Positions 17,201-25,107 of a DNA stretch of 64,000 nucleotides are shown here, one piece after another. The position numbers and the translations under genes are program-made. Under the pieces are notes generated by a model, which made no database searches, had not been told where the DNA came from, and worked only from the letters and a program-made list of their open reading frames with translations. The DNA comes from Mesorhizobium sp. DCY119 (GTDB lineage: Bacteria; Pseudomonadota; Alphaproteobacteria; Rhizobiales; Rhizobiaceae), in assembly GCF_003590645.1 (NCBI RefSeq), contig NZ_CP031834.1:2356501-2420500 (forward strand), in the 5' to 3' direction. The first letter of the stretch is position 1, and the number at the start of each line of letters is the position of its first letter.

Positions 17201-17912
17201 CGGCTCGCAGCCTTTCGGCGGCGAGGGACTTTCGGGCACCGGACCCAAGGCAGGCGGCCCGCATTACCTGCGCCGCTTCCGAAAGGCTGAAAGTCTGGCC
17301 GCTGTCGAGGTCGAGGGCCAGCCGCTTCCGGCCGTAGAGCTTGCCGAGCAGTTCCCCGATGCGACCCTCAGTGGCTGGAATGTCGCCGCCGACCGCATCA
17401 TGGTTCTGCGCAAGCACCTGCGCGGCAAGGGTTCGGCCGGCATCGCCGCTGCTGCTGCGATCGACTACGGGCAGATCGATCTGCCGGGTCCGACCGGCGA
17501 GGCCAACACGCTGGCGCTGGACCCGCGCGGCCGCGTGCTGTGCCTTGGTCCGGACAGCGAGACGTTGCTTGCGCAGGCCATCCAGGCGCTTGCAGCAGGC
17601 AATGCCGTGCTGGCGGTCGCGCCCGGCGCCTCAGTGGCCGTCAATGCGCTTACCGGCAAGGGATTGCCGATCGTGGCAATCGACGGTGTAGTGTCTGCGG
17701 CTTCCTTGAAATCGCTCGGCGTCGATGTCGTGGCATTTTCCGGTTCGCCCGAGCGTGCAAAGGAAATCCGGCAGGCGCTGGCGGCACGCAAAGGGCCGAT
17801 CGTACCCCTGATCAGCGAAGTGCTTTATCCTTCGGCTTACGCGCATGAGCGCGCCGTCTGCGTCGACACGACTGCCGCCGGCGGCAATGCGAGCCTGCTG
17901 GCGGGAGCATGA
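14289..17912 (+). CDS. putA: bifunctional proline dehydrogenase / glutamate-semialdehyde dehydrogenase
   Basis: A 1207-residue PutA that oxidises proline to glutamate at the membrane. The FAD-binding proline dehydrogenase barrel spans about residues 140-440 (RLVKGAYWDTEIKRAQ, FATHNAHTVAAI, FEFQRLHGMGE). The aldehyde dehydrogenase half spans about 520-1000 (ISPWNFPLAIFTGQI, FTGSTEVAK, the Glu in AETGGMNAM, the Cys in SAGQRCSALRI, EIFGPVLHV). A further C-terminal domain of about 180 residues follows. The ribbon-helix-helix DNA-binding domain of E. coli PutA is absent, so control falls to the divergent PutR. Start ATG 14289 is preceded by CAGCAGG. Confidence 0.95.
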   Translation: MSMTAPLLDTIRTQIRANYLPDEDEALARLVETAGLSKAERKAITGRAVQLVKAVRGSTDPRLMEVFLSAYGLSTKEGVALMCLAEALLRVPDTQTMDDLIQDKIAPHDWSAHSGGSSSIFVNASTWALMLTGRVLDEGEDGIAGTLHNMVRRLGEPVIRKAVAAAMREMGEQFVLGRTIAEAVKRGRSMTAKGYLYSYDMLGEAARTEADALRYHRAYADAISSLNSGSNGPDIRTNPGISVKLSALHPRYEVAQKETMLPVMAKRLLSLAIAARHARMGLNIDAEEADRLDLSLDVIERVLADPELEDWDGFGVVVQAYGPRCAFVIDWLHALAKRLDRRIMVRLVKGAYWDTEIKRAQTLGLDGYPVFTRKVNTDVSYIACAKKLLSMTDRIYPQFATHNAHTVAAILAMAPDRDCFEFQRLHGMGESLHETVRKTEGTRCRIYAPVGAHSDLLAYLVRRLLENGANSSFVHQLTDEDVKPEDIARDPIEAAETQGPAANPAIARPSSIFGAGRLNAKGFDITDPVTLAAIDKARLEFATPERWAAKPVTRAAGYGSQRKLVNPAKPDDIVGTVHEAAAKQVSTAVRIAVEAQPAWAKRSVAERAAILRRAADLYEANAVEFFALATREAGKSLADGVAEVREAVDFLRYYAAEAEKAEAGTVARGVIACISPWNFPLAIFTGQIAAALVTGNSVVAKPAEQTPLIAARAVELLRKAGIPEDVIQLLPGDGPSVGAPLTADPRIAGVCFTGSTEVAKLIEKQLADTAASDAMLLAETGGMNAMIVDSTALPEQAVRDIVASAFQSAGQRCSALRILYVQKDVEKKMLEMLEGAMKALSVGDPWSISTDVGPVIDEEAQNSIRDYCSKMEGKGRLIAKLEVPASGRFVAPHVFRVKGIEEMEREIFGPVLHVATFDADDLDKVISAINAKGYGLTFGLHTRIEGRVQHLVDRIHAGNIYVNRNQIGAVVGSQPFGGEGLSGTGPKAGGPHYLRRFRKAESLAAVEVEGQPLPAVELAEQFPDATLSGWNVAADRIMVLRKHLRGKGSAGIAAAAAIDYGQIDLPGPTGEANTLALDPRGRVLCLGPDSETLLAQAIQALAAGNAVLAVAPGASVAVNALTGKGLPIVAIDGVVSAASLKSLGVDVVAFSGSPERAKEIRQALAARKGPIVPLISEVLYPSAYAHERAVCVDTTAAGGNASLLAGA

Positions 17913-18284
17913 CTACACTTCTTCCGGCGCGCAGCCGAACCGCAGCAGGTTGCCGTGCGGGTCGTGGACGTAGAATTCCTTCATGTTCCACGGCCTCACG
18001 GTGAATGGACTCAGTTTCTCCACGCCGCGCTGCGAAAACTCGGCATGCAACGCCGGCACTTCGCCGCCGCGAATGTAGCAGGACGAAACCTCGGGCAGGG
18101 CGCGGTCGGCCGTATACCAGAAATGGATTTCCATCTCGCCGCGGCGGACGATCAGATAGTCGTCCATTTCCGGCTGGATGACCTCGAAGCCAAGCTGGTC
18201 GCGATAGAAATCGCGGCTCGCCTTGATGTCGGGCGAGGGCAGGACGGGGATCGTGCGCGCGAAATCGATGGCTTCCGCCGTCAT
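17913..18284 (-). CDS. VOC-family (glyoxalase/bleomycin resistance fold) protein
   Basis: A 123-residue single VOC domain: FARTIPVLPSPDIKASRDFY at the start, and EFYVHDPHGNLLRFG at the end with the typical metal or ligand-site Glu and His. The start at 18284 lies one base after the stop of the haem monooxygenase gene, with AAGG upstream. A longer frame on the same strand would overlap that gene and is not used. The catalytic activity is unknown; linkage with a haem monooxygenase hints at a role in oxidative or iron metabolism, by context only. Confidence 0.82.
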   Translation of the reverse strand: MTAEAIDFARTIPVLPSPDIKASRDFYRDQLGFEVIQPEMDDYLIVRRGEMEIHFWYTADRALPEVSSCYIRGGEVPALHAEFSQRGVEKLSPFTVRPWNMKEFYVHDPHGNLLRFGCAPEEV

Positions 18285-18285
18285 T

Positions 18286-18600
18286 TCAGGCACCTTCGAC
18301 GACCGAGAAACCCTCGAACTGGGGATGGCCGATATAGGCGGGTTTGGTCGCACCGGCATTCTTGTGGGCGGCGCGGAAGTTTTCCGACTTGGTCCAGGCG
18401 ACGAAATCCTCGTAGCTTGCCCAGACCGTATGCGAGGCAAACAGGGTATAGCCTTCAGCCTCGTTCAAAGACCCGCGCAGGAGATGAAACTCCTTGAAGC
18501 CGGTCATTTCCGAAAGCTTCGAATCCCGGCCCTTCCAGACATTCTCGAAAGCCTCTTCCGAGCCTGCCTGCACCTTGAAGCGGTTCATTGCGATGTACAT
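18286..18600 (-). CDS. IsdG/HmuQ-type haem-degrading monooxygenase
   Basis: A 104-residue antibiotic-biosynthesis-monooxygenase-fold protein. The IsdG catalytic triad is visible: Asn6 (MYIAMNRF), Trp69 (FVAWTK) and His79 (RAAHKN), with the Trp-His spacing of ten residues seen in IsdG. Such enzymes open the haem ring in the cytoplasm and release iron. The ATG at 18600 follows GAAGGAGACGAAA, a strong ribosome binding site. It lies within 3 kb of the haem receptor and hmu genes and is co-directional with a VOC gene and a small upstream gene. HmuQ of Bradyrhizobium is the closest known role. Confidence 0.85.
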   Translation of the reverse strand: MYIAMNRFKVQAGSEEAFENVWKGRDSKLSEMTGFKEFHLLRGSLNEAEGYTLFASHTVWASYEDFVAWTKSENFRAAHKNAGATKPAYIGHPQFEGFSVVEGA

Positions 18601-18611
18601 TTTCGTCTCCT

Positions 18612-18890
18612 TCAAATGTTGCGCCGGGAAGGCGCATGTTCTCTTGGCGCATTGCGCGCTTCGTCAGTGGTCGGAAGCCTGATTACCCCATACGGCATCT
18701 CGGAGCCAAGTTTCGTGACCGGGTTCGGGCCTGCCTGAGCCGGTCCCGTGTCCCGGTGGTGTTCAAGATCCACGACATTCGGGTTCTGCGCGGTCATATT
18801 TTCGCGCTCGCGCAGAAGCGCGAGCAATTCAGGTCTTAGCCCATCGCCACGCGCTGAGGCGAGGCCGTGAAGTCCGGTCAAAGGCAGCAT
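18612..18890 (-). CDS. unrecognised 92-residue protein upstream of the haem monooxygenase gene
   Basis: The frame starts with ATG 18890 behind GAGGAAAG seven bases away, one of the best ribosome binding sites in the region. It ends 11 bases before the haem monooxygenase start, so it looks like the first gene of that operon. An internal Met (MTAQNPNVVDLEHH) could also be a start. The product is hydrophilic with a disordered, Pro- and Asn-rich C-terminal half; I see no known domain, no Cys and no membrane segment. If translated, it may assist haem handling. Confidence 0.5.
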   Translation of the reverse strand: MLPLTGLHGLASARGDGLRPELLALLRERENMTAQNPNVVDLEHHRDTGPAQAGPNPVTKLGSEMPYGVIRLPTTDEARNAPREHAPSRRNI

Positions 18891-18952
18891 GTAAGTCTTT
18901 CCTCATTGGAGTTCTGCCTGCGGCCACGGAGTTCCGGCTGCGAACAGGGCCG

Positions 18953-19399
18953 TCACACGCCGAAGGCTATTCCGGTTTTCGTTTCCGTCTTGAGTTGGCG
19001 CATGCAGGCGGCTGGCTCGACGCCTTCACCGGCGCATTCGGTCGCATGGTTGATCAGCACGCGGCTGATCTTGGCGCAGTCGGCGCCGGCGAGGTCGAAG
19101 CGGGTCACCTTGGTCTTGCCCACCGGCAGTTCCTTGAAATCGAGAACGGTCAGGCGATCGACCACGCCGCTTTCGTTGAACAGCGCGATCTCGAAGGCTG
19201 CCCTGGAGAGTTCGGAGCCGAGTGCATTGTTGACCACGAAGGTCAGCCGGCAGCCCTTGTCCGAAGGTTGTGCGCCGTTCAGCTCAAGGGTGAGGGCAGG
19301 CGCCGGCGCGGTTTCCTGAGAACGCGCTGAGGCAATCGGCAGGCATGAAATCGTCGCGGCTGCGATGATGAGACGGGCTGAAGTCAGGGTGGTGTTCAT
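18953..19399 (-). CDS. exported Rhizobiales protein of unknown function downstream of the haem receptor
   Basis: A 148-residue protein with a signal peptide (about residues 1-28) and a mature beta-rich domain with four cysteines: KGCRLTFVVNN, DCAKISR, ATEC and AACMRQ. These could form two disulfides. ATG 19399 is preferred to an upstream in-frame TTG. It follows the TonB haem receptor on the same strand, but a terminator hairpin lies between them, so read-through or a separate promoter is needed. The position suggests a periplasmic accessory for haem uptake; no activity is known to me. Confidence 0.78.
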   Translation of the reverse strand: MNTTLTSARLIIAAATISCLPIASARSQETAPAPALTLELNGAQPSDKGCRLTFVVNNALGSELSRAAFEIALFNESGVVDRLTVLDFKELPVGKTKVTRFDLAGADCAKISRVLINHATECAGEGVEPAACMRQLKTETKTGIAFGV

Positions 19400-19429
19400 G
19401 GATATCCCCAATTGACTGGTCTGGTCGTT

Positions 19430-19466
19430 TCAAAAACTCACCGGCGAATGGGCTTCGCCGGTGAGT
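19430..19466 (-). terminator. intrinsic terminator after the haem receptor gene
   Basis: Thirteen-base arms at 19436-19448 and 19454-19466 (ACTCACCGGCGAA and its complement) around a five-base loop. On the minus strand the stem is followed by TTTTTG. It lies directly behind the haem receptor stop. Confidence 0.85.
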
Positions 19467-19492
19467 GCTGGATGTCAACTCGTTCCCGGAGG

Positions 19493-21565
19493 TCAGAACT
19501 GGAACTGCGTCGACAGGTAGAATGTGCGGCCCTGGCCGGAGCCGATGGTGCTCAGTGCCGGTGTGTATTGCTTGTCGAACAGGTTGGTGACCTTGAAGGC
19601 CACGTCCACATTCTCGTTGACCTTGTAGTTCGTGAACAGGTCGACGGTGGTGTAGCTTGGCGTCTTCACATTGATCGGCGTGAAGGTCGCATCGTTTGCA
19701 TTGCCGACATTGGTTACCCCGTTGGAGACGTAGTTGACCCGTGTGCCGATCTCCAGCTTCTGCTCAAGGAAACGGCCCCCAAGGGTTAGAGCGACGATGT
19801 CGTCCGGCAAGTAGCTCAGCGCGCCGAGGCCGGGCTGCTGGCTCGGCAGCTTGGTGTCGGTGTGCGTGTAGGCGATGCCGCCGAAAGCCATGCCGAGATC
19901 ATAGGTAGCAGCAAGCTCGATGCCGCTCTGGCGTGACTCACCCGGAACATTCACATACTCGAACATGAAGAATTGCGGATTGAAACGCGCCGCGATGAAA
20001 TCCTCGACCTTCATGTTGTAGTAGCTGGCCTTGACCCGCAGGCTATCGTCGGCGGTGAGCAGGCCGTCACGCTTCACATTGACGCCGACTTCCCATCCTT
20101 TTTGCGATTCGGGCTTCAGGTCCGGATTGGGCAGGAAGCTTGCCGAAGTGCCACCGGGATGATCGCCGCCGACCATGGTCTCCTGCACGGTTGGCGCGCG
20201 CATCGACTGCGAATAGGTGACGTAAGGCTGAAACCAGTCGACCGGCTTGACCGCCAGCGTCACCTTTGGATTGAGCGCACCCTTCGACTGGTCGACCGTA
20301 TAGGCGCCGCCGGCACGAGGCCCTGCATCGGCCGTGCCATTCAGATTGTAGAAGTCGTAACGCAGCGCGCCGACCAGTTCGAACATACCGTAGGTGAAAG
20401 TGTTTTCCGAAAACACTGCGCCAGTGCGGCTGTGGGCGTTGGCGGGGTTCACGCCGCCATTGATCGAGGTGACCTTGTCGGTGAAGTACTCGACGCCGTT
20501 TTCGGACTTCACCGCGATCTCACCGAAATCCATCAGTGACGTGTTGGACACGTCGAAACCGACGCCGCGGTCGTTGATCTTGCGTCCTGCGGCGCTCGCA
20601 AACGGCGAAAGCCCCTTTAGATATTCCATCTGGATGTCGTTGAAGTAGCCGTTCACCTTGAGATGGATCAGGTCGTTTCCTGTCGGGTCATAACGATAAT
20701 TGGCAGTCGCCGTGCGATTCTTGACCTGCTGCTCGTAGGAATTGGCGGCGAAATCGTTCTGGTAGAAGATGCCGCCGAGCGACAGGCGGTGATCCTCGCC
20801 GAAGCCGAAATCAGCCTTCAGCAGACCTGAGACCAGATCCTGCCCGGTATATGGCACGGTATCGCCGTCGCCATTCCTGAAGTCGTTGGAATCGCGCTTG
20901 CTGATTGCCGCCGCGAGTCCGACGGCATCCCGCTTTACACCGCCCGCCAGCATTTCGGAGAAGCCGACGCCGTTGCTGCCCCAGGAGGCGCGGCCGAGCA
21001 GGCCGTATTCCTGGCCGTCACGCACGATGTCCTCGACGCCAATGGTGCGGAAATTGACCGAACCGGCAAGTCCGCCGCCGCCAGCCGTTGAGACGGCACC
21101 ACGTTCGACATCGATCTCGGTCAGGAAGTTCGGATCGACATAGGTGAAGCCGCCGGCCTCATGGCCGGTGAAGCGGAAGCTCTGGCGCACGCCGTCGATC
21201 ATCGAATTGACGCGGCCAGACCCTTCGAAGCCGCGAATGTTGACGGCAATGCCCGGCTGTTGCGGGTTTTCGCGGGTAAAGGTGCCGGGCACCGAGCGCA
21301 GCACGTCGTCGAGATTTTCGCGCCCGAGCTTCTCGAGTGTCGTCTTGTCGACCTTGCCAACGCTGGCCGGCACATCCACCGGATCGCCAGTACCGTTTCC
21401 GGCACCGGCCTTTCCTGTGGTGATGACGACGCGCTCAAGCTGCGTCACGCGATCTTGCTTTTCGGTCTCGTTCGTTTCCTGGGCTCTTGCCCCGATTGTC
21501 GCGACCAATACGGTCACTGCCGTTCCGCCAAGCAGAACAGCCATATTTCGTGCCACCAGCCCCAT
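19493..21565 (-). CDS. hmuR: TonB-dependent haem/haemoglobin receptor
   Basis: A 690-residue outer-membrane receptor. A signal peptide ends around ARAQ (residue 28). A TonB-box-like LERVVITTGK follows, then a plug domain (about 60-175, with VNIRGFEGSGRVNSMIDGVRQ and VERGAVST) and a 22-strand barrel ending in YLSTQFQF with terminal Phe. The plug and length fit the TonB haemoglobin/transferrin/lactoferrin receptor family. Divergent from hmuP across a 215-base region with iron-box-like motifs. It imports haem into the periplasm for HmuT. Confidence 0.92.
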   Translation of the reverse strand: MGLVARNMAVLLGGTAVTVLVATIGARAQETNETEKQDRVTQLERVVITTGKAGAGNGTGDPVDVPASVGKVDKTTLEKLGRENLDDVLRSVPGTFTRENPQQPGIAVNIRGFEGSGRVNSMIDGVRQSFRFTGHEAGGFTYVDPNFLTEIDVERGAVSTAGGGGLAGSVNFRTIGVEDIVRDGQEYGLLGRASWGSNGVGFSEMLAGGVKRDAVGLAAAISKRDSNDFRNGDGDTVPYTGQDLVSGLLKADFGFGEDHRLSLGGIFYQNDFAANSYEQQVKNRTATANYRYDPTGNDLIHLKVNGYFNDIQMEYLKGLSPFASAAGRKINDRGVGFDVSNTSLMDFGEIAVKSENGVEYFTDKVTSINGGVNPANAHSRTGAVFSENTFTYGMFELVGALRYDFYNLNGTADAGPRAGGAYTVDQSKGALNPKVTLAVKPVDWFQPYVTYSQSMRAPTVQETMVGGDHPGGTSASFLPNPDLKPESQKGWEVGVNVKRDGLLTADDSLRVKASYYNMKVEDFIAARFNPQFFMFEYVNVPGESRQSGIELAATYDLGMAFGGIAYTHTDTKLPSQQPGLGALSYLPDDIVALTLGGRFLEQKLEIGTRVNYVSNGVTNVGNANDATFTPINVKTPSYTTVDLFTNYKVNENVDVAFKVTNLFDKQYTPALSTIGSGQGRTFYLSTQFQF

Positions 21566-21634
21566 GTCCCAAGCTCTCCATAATGTCTTTCATGCGGGCT
21601 GGCTTTCGACGCTTGCTGGCATTTTTCATTGACG

Positions 21635-21710
21635 CCAGAGTGATTTAAATCTTGACTCATTTACTCTGGTATTGCACTGACTATTGAACATGATGTTTTG
21701 AGTCAAGATT
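21635..21710. promoter_or_regulatory. nested palindromes and an IRO-like box between hmuR and hmuP
   Basis: Twelve-base arms AATCTTGACTCA (21648-21659) and TGAGTCAAGATT (21699-21710) form a perfect inverted repeat with a 39-base spacer. A second pair, CCAGAGT (21635-21641) and ACTCTGG (21663-21669), overlaps it. A TGA-N9-TCA match, the pattern of the RirA iron-responsive operator, lies at 21691-21705. The region controls divergent haem receptor and hmuPSTUV transcription, and rirA is encoded nearby. Confidence 0.55.
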
Positions 21711-21780
21711 GATTTCAAGGCTGGAGAAGAGGTCGTCCGACAGGTGAGGCCGAACTCCAAAACGAAAGGGTCCGACGACC

Positions 21781-21990
21781 ATGAACAGCCACAACCATGA
21801 CGATTTTCACTATCGCAACCGGCGGCCTTTCAACGACGCGCCCCGGCGTCCCGAGCTGCAGCATTTCCCGACTCGTACGGTCTTGAGTTCATCGCTGTTC
21901 AACGGCGACCACGAGATCGGGATCGACCACGGCGGGTCGCTCTATCGCCTGAAGATCACCCGTCAGGGCAAGCTCATTCTCAACAAGTAA
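21781..21990 (+). CDS. hmuP: haemin uptake protein HmuP
   Basis: A 69-residue protein with the HmuP core in its C-terminal half: SSLFNGDHEIGIDHGGSLYRL followed by KITRQGKLILNK (residues 37-69). The N-terminus is His- and Asn-rich (MNSHNHDDFHYRNRR). In Bradyrhizobium and relatives HmuP is needed for expression of the haem receptor gene together with Irr. It is the first gene of the plus-strand hmu operon. Its stop is followed 15 bases later by the preferred hmuS start. Confidence 0.93.
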   Translation: MNSHNHDDFHYRNRRPFNDAPRRPELQHFPTRTVLSSSLFNGDHEIGIDHGGSLYRLKITRQGKLILNK

Positions 21991-22005
21991 GTGCAGGACG
22001 TTTCC

Positions 22006-23070
22006 ATGGATGCTCGCGTCAAACCCGCGCCGGATGCAATTCGTACGGCTAGGGCGGCTAATCCCAAAATGCGCGAGCGCGACCTCGCAAGCCAGCTCGG
22101 CATCTCCGAGGCCGAGCTGGTGGCCGCGCATTGCGGCGAGGGCATCTATCGTGTGGAGCCGCGCGTCAACGATCTGCTGACCGGCCTGGAGGCCGTAGGC
22201 GAGGTGATGGCGCTGACCCGCAACGAAAGCGCCGTTCATGAGAAGATCGGCGTCTATGACAAGGTCGTCACCGGCAATCACAATGCCATGGTGCTCGGCG
22301 AAAACATCGACCTGCGCATCTTCCCGAAAGTCTGGGCGCATGGCTTTGCCGTCGAAAAGCGCGACAGCGGCGAAATCCGCCGCAGCCTGCAATTCTTCGA
22401 CAGGGAAGGCGAGGCGGTGCACAAGGTGCATCTGCGCGGCACCTCCAATCTCTACGCCTACCAGAAGCTCGTTGCCGATCTAGCCTCCGTCGATCAGAGC
22501 CAGACGGTGGACCTTAGCTATGAAGACAACACCGAAACCGAGGCTGCCTCGGCGGAGGTTTCAACCAGCGTCGACGATTTGCGCGATCGCTGGAGCAAGC
22601 TTACCGACACGCATCAGTTCTTCGGCATGTTGCGCACATTGAAACTGTCGCGCCAGCAGGCGGTTCGCATGGTCGGGCCGGACTATGCGTGGCTGGTCGA
22701 CAATGATGCGCTTGCTGCCATGCTGCATCACGCCGCCGAGAGTGAAACGCCGATCATGTGCTTTGTCGGCAACCGCGGCTGCATCCAGATACATTCGGGT
22801 GCGGTGAAGAACATCAAGCCGATGGGGCCGTGGATCAACATTCTCGACGAGACCTTCCACATGCATCTGCGGATGGATCACGTCAGCGAGGTCTGGGCGG
22901 TGCGCAAGCCGACCAAGGACGGTCACGTCACCTCGCTCGAGGCCTATGGCGCCGACGGCAAGATGATCATCCAATTCTTCGGAAAGCGGCATGAAGGGCA
23001 AAGCGAGCGCGAGGACTGGCGCTTCATTGCCGAGAACCTGCCGCGCATTCCGACTTCGACGGCGGCGTGA
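22006..23070 (+). CDS. hmuS: haemin-degrading factor HmuS
   Basis: A 354-residue HmuS/ChuX-type protein built of two related halves (about residues 20-165 and 190-345). Each half has the block leading to a haem-site His region: GENIDLRIFPKVWAHGF in the first, NILDETFHMHLRMDHVSEVW in the second. It takes haem from the ABC importer and stores or breaks it down. ATG 22006 with AGGA seven bases before is preferred over a GTG at 21991 that abuts the hmuP stop. Encoded between hmuP and hmuT. Confidence 0.93.
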   Translation: MDARVKPAPDAIRTARAANPKMRERDLASQLGISEAELVAAHCGEGIYRVEPRVNDLLTGLEAVGEVMALTRNESAVHEKIGVYDKVVTGNHNAMVLGENIDLRIFPKVWAHGFAVEKRDSGEIRRSLQFFDREGEAVHKVHLRGTSNLYAYQKLVADLASVDQSQTVDLSYEDNTETEAASAEVSTSVDDLRDRWSKLTDTHQFFGMLRTLKLSRQQAVRMVGPDYAWLVDNDALAAMLHHAAESETPIMCFVGNRGCIQIHSGAVKNIKPMGPWINILDETFHMHLRMDHVSEVWAVRKPTKDGHVTSLEAYGADGKMIIQFFGKRHEGQSEREDWRFIAENLPRIPTSTAA

Positions 23071-23081
23071 GGGGCAGTTCC

Positions 23082-23981
23082 ATGAGCATCTTCAATCGCA
23101 TTGCCCGCGGCGCATGTGCTGCTTTCGTGGCTGCATCCGTCTTCGGCGCGGCTACCGCGGCATCCGCGGAAGAAGGCAAGGCCGTATTTCCCGACACGTC
23201 GCGGCTCGTTTCCATCGGTGGATCGATAACCGAGATCGTCTATGCGCTGGGCGAGGAGGGCAAGCTGATCGCCCGCGATTCGACCGGGACCTACCCCGAG
23301 ACGGCGAAGGCGCTGCCAGATGTCGGCTATATGCGGGCGCTGTCTCCCGAAGGCGTGCTGTCGGTCAATCCATCAGGCATTCTGGCGCTTGCCGGCAGCG
23401 GTCCGAAGGAAGCCGTCGATGTCCTGAGGAAAGCCAGCGTCACCTTCATCGAAGTGCCTGAAACTTTCGATCATCCCGGAATCCTGGAAAAAATTCGGGT
23501 CGTCGGCAAGGCGCTGGGTGCCGACGCCAAGGCCGACGCTCTCGAAGCCTCTGTCGATGCCGATCTCAAGGAGGCCGAAAAACTCACCGCCGATGTGAAA
23601 GAGCGCAAACGCGTGCTGTTCATCCTCAGCATGCAGGGCGGCAAGATACTGGCTGCCGGCAGCGGCAATGCCGCCGACGGCATCATCAAGCTCGCGGGCG
23701 GCGTCAATGCCGTCGAAGGTGTGCCGGGTTACAAGCAGCTTTCCGAGGAAGCGGTGGTCACCGCCAAGCCGGACGTCATTTTGATGATGAATCGCGGTGG
23801 TGATCATGCGGCCGCTGCCGACGATCTCTTTGCCCATCCAGGCATCGCGTCTACGCCGGCAGCCGAGAACAAGAAACTGGTGCGGATGGATGGCAGCTAC
23901 CTGCTCGGCTTCGGCCCACGCACGGCCGGCGCCATTCGTGATCTTGCCGTCGCCCTTTATGGCGACGCGATCAAGGACTGA
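23082..23981 (+). CDS. hmuT: periplasmic haemin-binding protein HmuT
   Basis: A 299-residue class III binding protein with signal peptide MSIFNRIARGACAAFVAAS, cleaved around ASAEE. It shows the family blocks VSIGGSITEIVYALGEEGKLIARDS (split 43-68), YMRALSPEGVLSVNPSGILA and GVNAVEGVPGYKQLSEE, and the helical backbone between lobes. It passes haem from HmuR to HmuUV. ATG 23082 is preferred to a GTG at 23067 that lies within the hmuS stop region. Twelve bases before hmuU. Confidence 0.93.
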   Translation: MSIFNRIARGACAAFVAASVFGAATAASAEEGKAVFPDTSRLVSIGGSITEIVYALGEEGKLIARDSTGTYPETAKALPDVGYMRALSPEGVLSVNPSGILALAGSGPKEAVDVLRKASVTFIEVPETFDHPGILEKIRVVGKALGADAKADALEASVDADLKEAEKLTADVKERKRVLFILSMQGGKILAAGSGNAADGIIKLAGGVNAVEGVPGYKQLSEEAVVTAKPDVILMMNRGGDHAAAADDLFAHPGIASTPAAENKKLVRMDGSYLLGFGPRTAGAIRDLAVALYGDAIKD

Positions 23982-23992
23982 ACGGAAAGACC

Positions 23993-25096
23993 GTGGCGGA
24001 TACATTGGCCGACAGGTTCGGCGACATTGAAAAACGAGCCGCAGCGGGCGACCGCTCGGCGCGCGCAAAGTTTGCGATCGGTCTTCTGTGCCTCTTGCTT
24101 GCGCTGACCGTATTGTTCAGCCTTGCCTCCGGCGCATCGGATGCTTCGGCCATCACCGTCGTGCGCGACTGGCTGTTTCCGTCGCTGTCGGACGGTTCTG
24201 CCTTGTCCGCGCGCGACCGCATCATCGTCTATGACATCCGCCTGCCGCGCGTCATTCTCGGCGTGCTGATCGGGGCTGCCCTTGCCGTGTCCGGGGCGGT
24301 CATGCAGGGCCTGTTCCGCAATCCGCTGGCCGATCCCGGTCTCGTCGGCGTCTCATCGGGTGCAGGCCTTGGCGCGATTGTCATCATCGTGCTCGGCGGC
24401 ACGGTGCTTGGGCCTGTGCTGGCGATATTCGGCATCTACACACTGCCGCTTGCCGCCTTCTTCGGCGGTCTGGCCACGACGATGCTGCTCTATCGCGTGG
24501 CGACACGGCGCGGCCAGACATCCATCGCCACCATGCTGCTTGCAGGCATCGCGCTTGGTGCGTTGACGGGGGCGCTGTCCGGCATCCTCGTCTATCTCGC
24601 CGACGACCGGCAGCTTCGTGATCTGACCTTCTGGGGGCTCGGCTCGCTGGCGGGCGCAACCTGGACCAAGATTGCAGCGGCCGGGCCGATCATCGTGCTG
24701 GTGCTGATCGTCTCGCCGTTCCTGGCGCGTGCGCTCAACGCGCTGGCGCTGGGTGAGGCGACTGCCAACCATCTCGGCATACCCGTCCAGCGCTTCAAGA
24801 ATGTAGCGATCGTGGCGGTTGCGGCAGCCACCGGCGCTTCGGTTGCGGTCAGCGGCGGCATCGGCTTCGTCGGCATCGTGGTGCCGCATCTGCTGCGCCT
24901 GCTGATCGGGCCGGACAACCGCTATCTGCTGCCGGCGTCCGCTCTGCTCGGCGCATCCATGCTGCTTGTCGCCGACGCCATCAGCCGCACCATCGTCGCG
25001 CCGGCAGAACTGCCGATCGGCATCATCACGGCGTCCGTCGGCGGGCCGTTCTTCCTGTGGATATTGCTGCGCAAGCGCGGCCTCCTGGATCTCTAG
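23993..25096 (+). CDS. hmuU: haemin ABC transporter permease HmuU
   Basis: A 367-residue FecCD-family permease with a GTG start. An unusually long hydrophilic N-terminus of about 30 residues precedes the first helix. Family motifs are RLPRVILGVLIGAALAVSGAVMQGLFRNPLADP, of which the first part is the signature, and GGIGFVGIVVPHLLRL near the C-terminus, the ATPase contact loop. It has about nine or ten helices. It forms the membrane channel with HmuV for haem import. Confidence 0.93.
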   Translation: MADTLADRFGDIEKRAAAGDRSARAKFAIGLLCLLLALTVLFSLASGASDASAITVVRDWLFPSLSDGSALSARDRIIVYDIRLPRVILGVLIGAALAVSGAVMQGLFRNPLADPGLVGVSSGAGLGAIVIIVLGGTVLGPVLAIFGIYTLPLAAFFGGLATTMLLYRVATRRGQTSIATMLLAGIALGALTGALSGILVYLADDRQLRDLTFWGLGSLAGATWTKIAAAGPIIVLVLIVSPFLARALNALALGEATANHLGIPVQRFKNVAIVAVAAATGASVAVSGGIGFVGIVVPHLLRLLIGPDNRYLLPASALLGASMLLVADAISRTIVAPAELPIGIITASVGGPFFLWILLRKRGLLDL

Positions 25097-25107
25097 AGGA
25101 AACGGCC

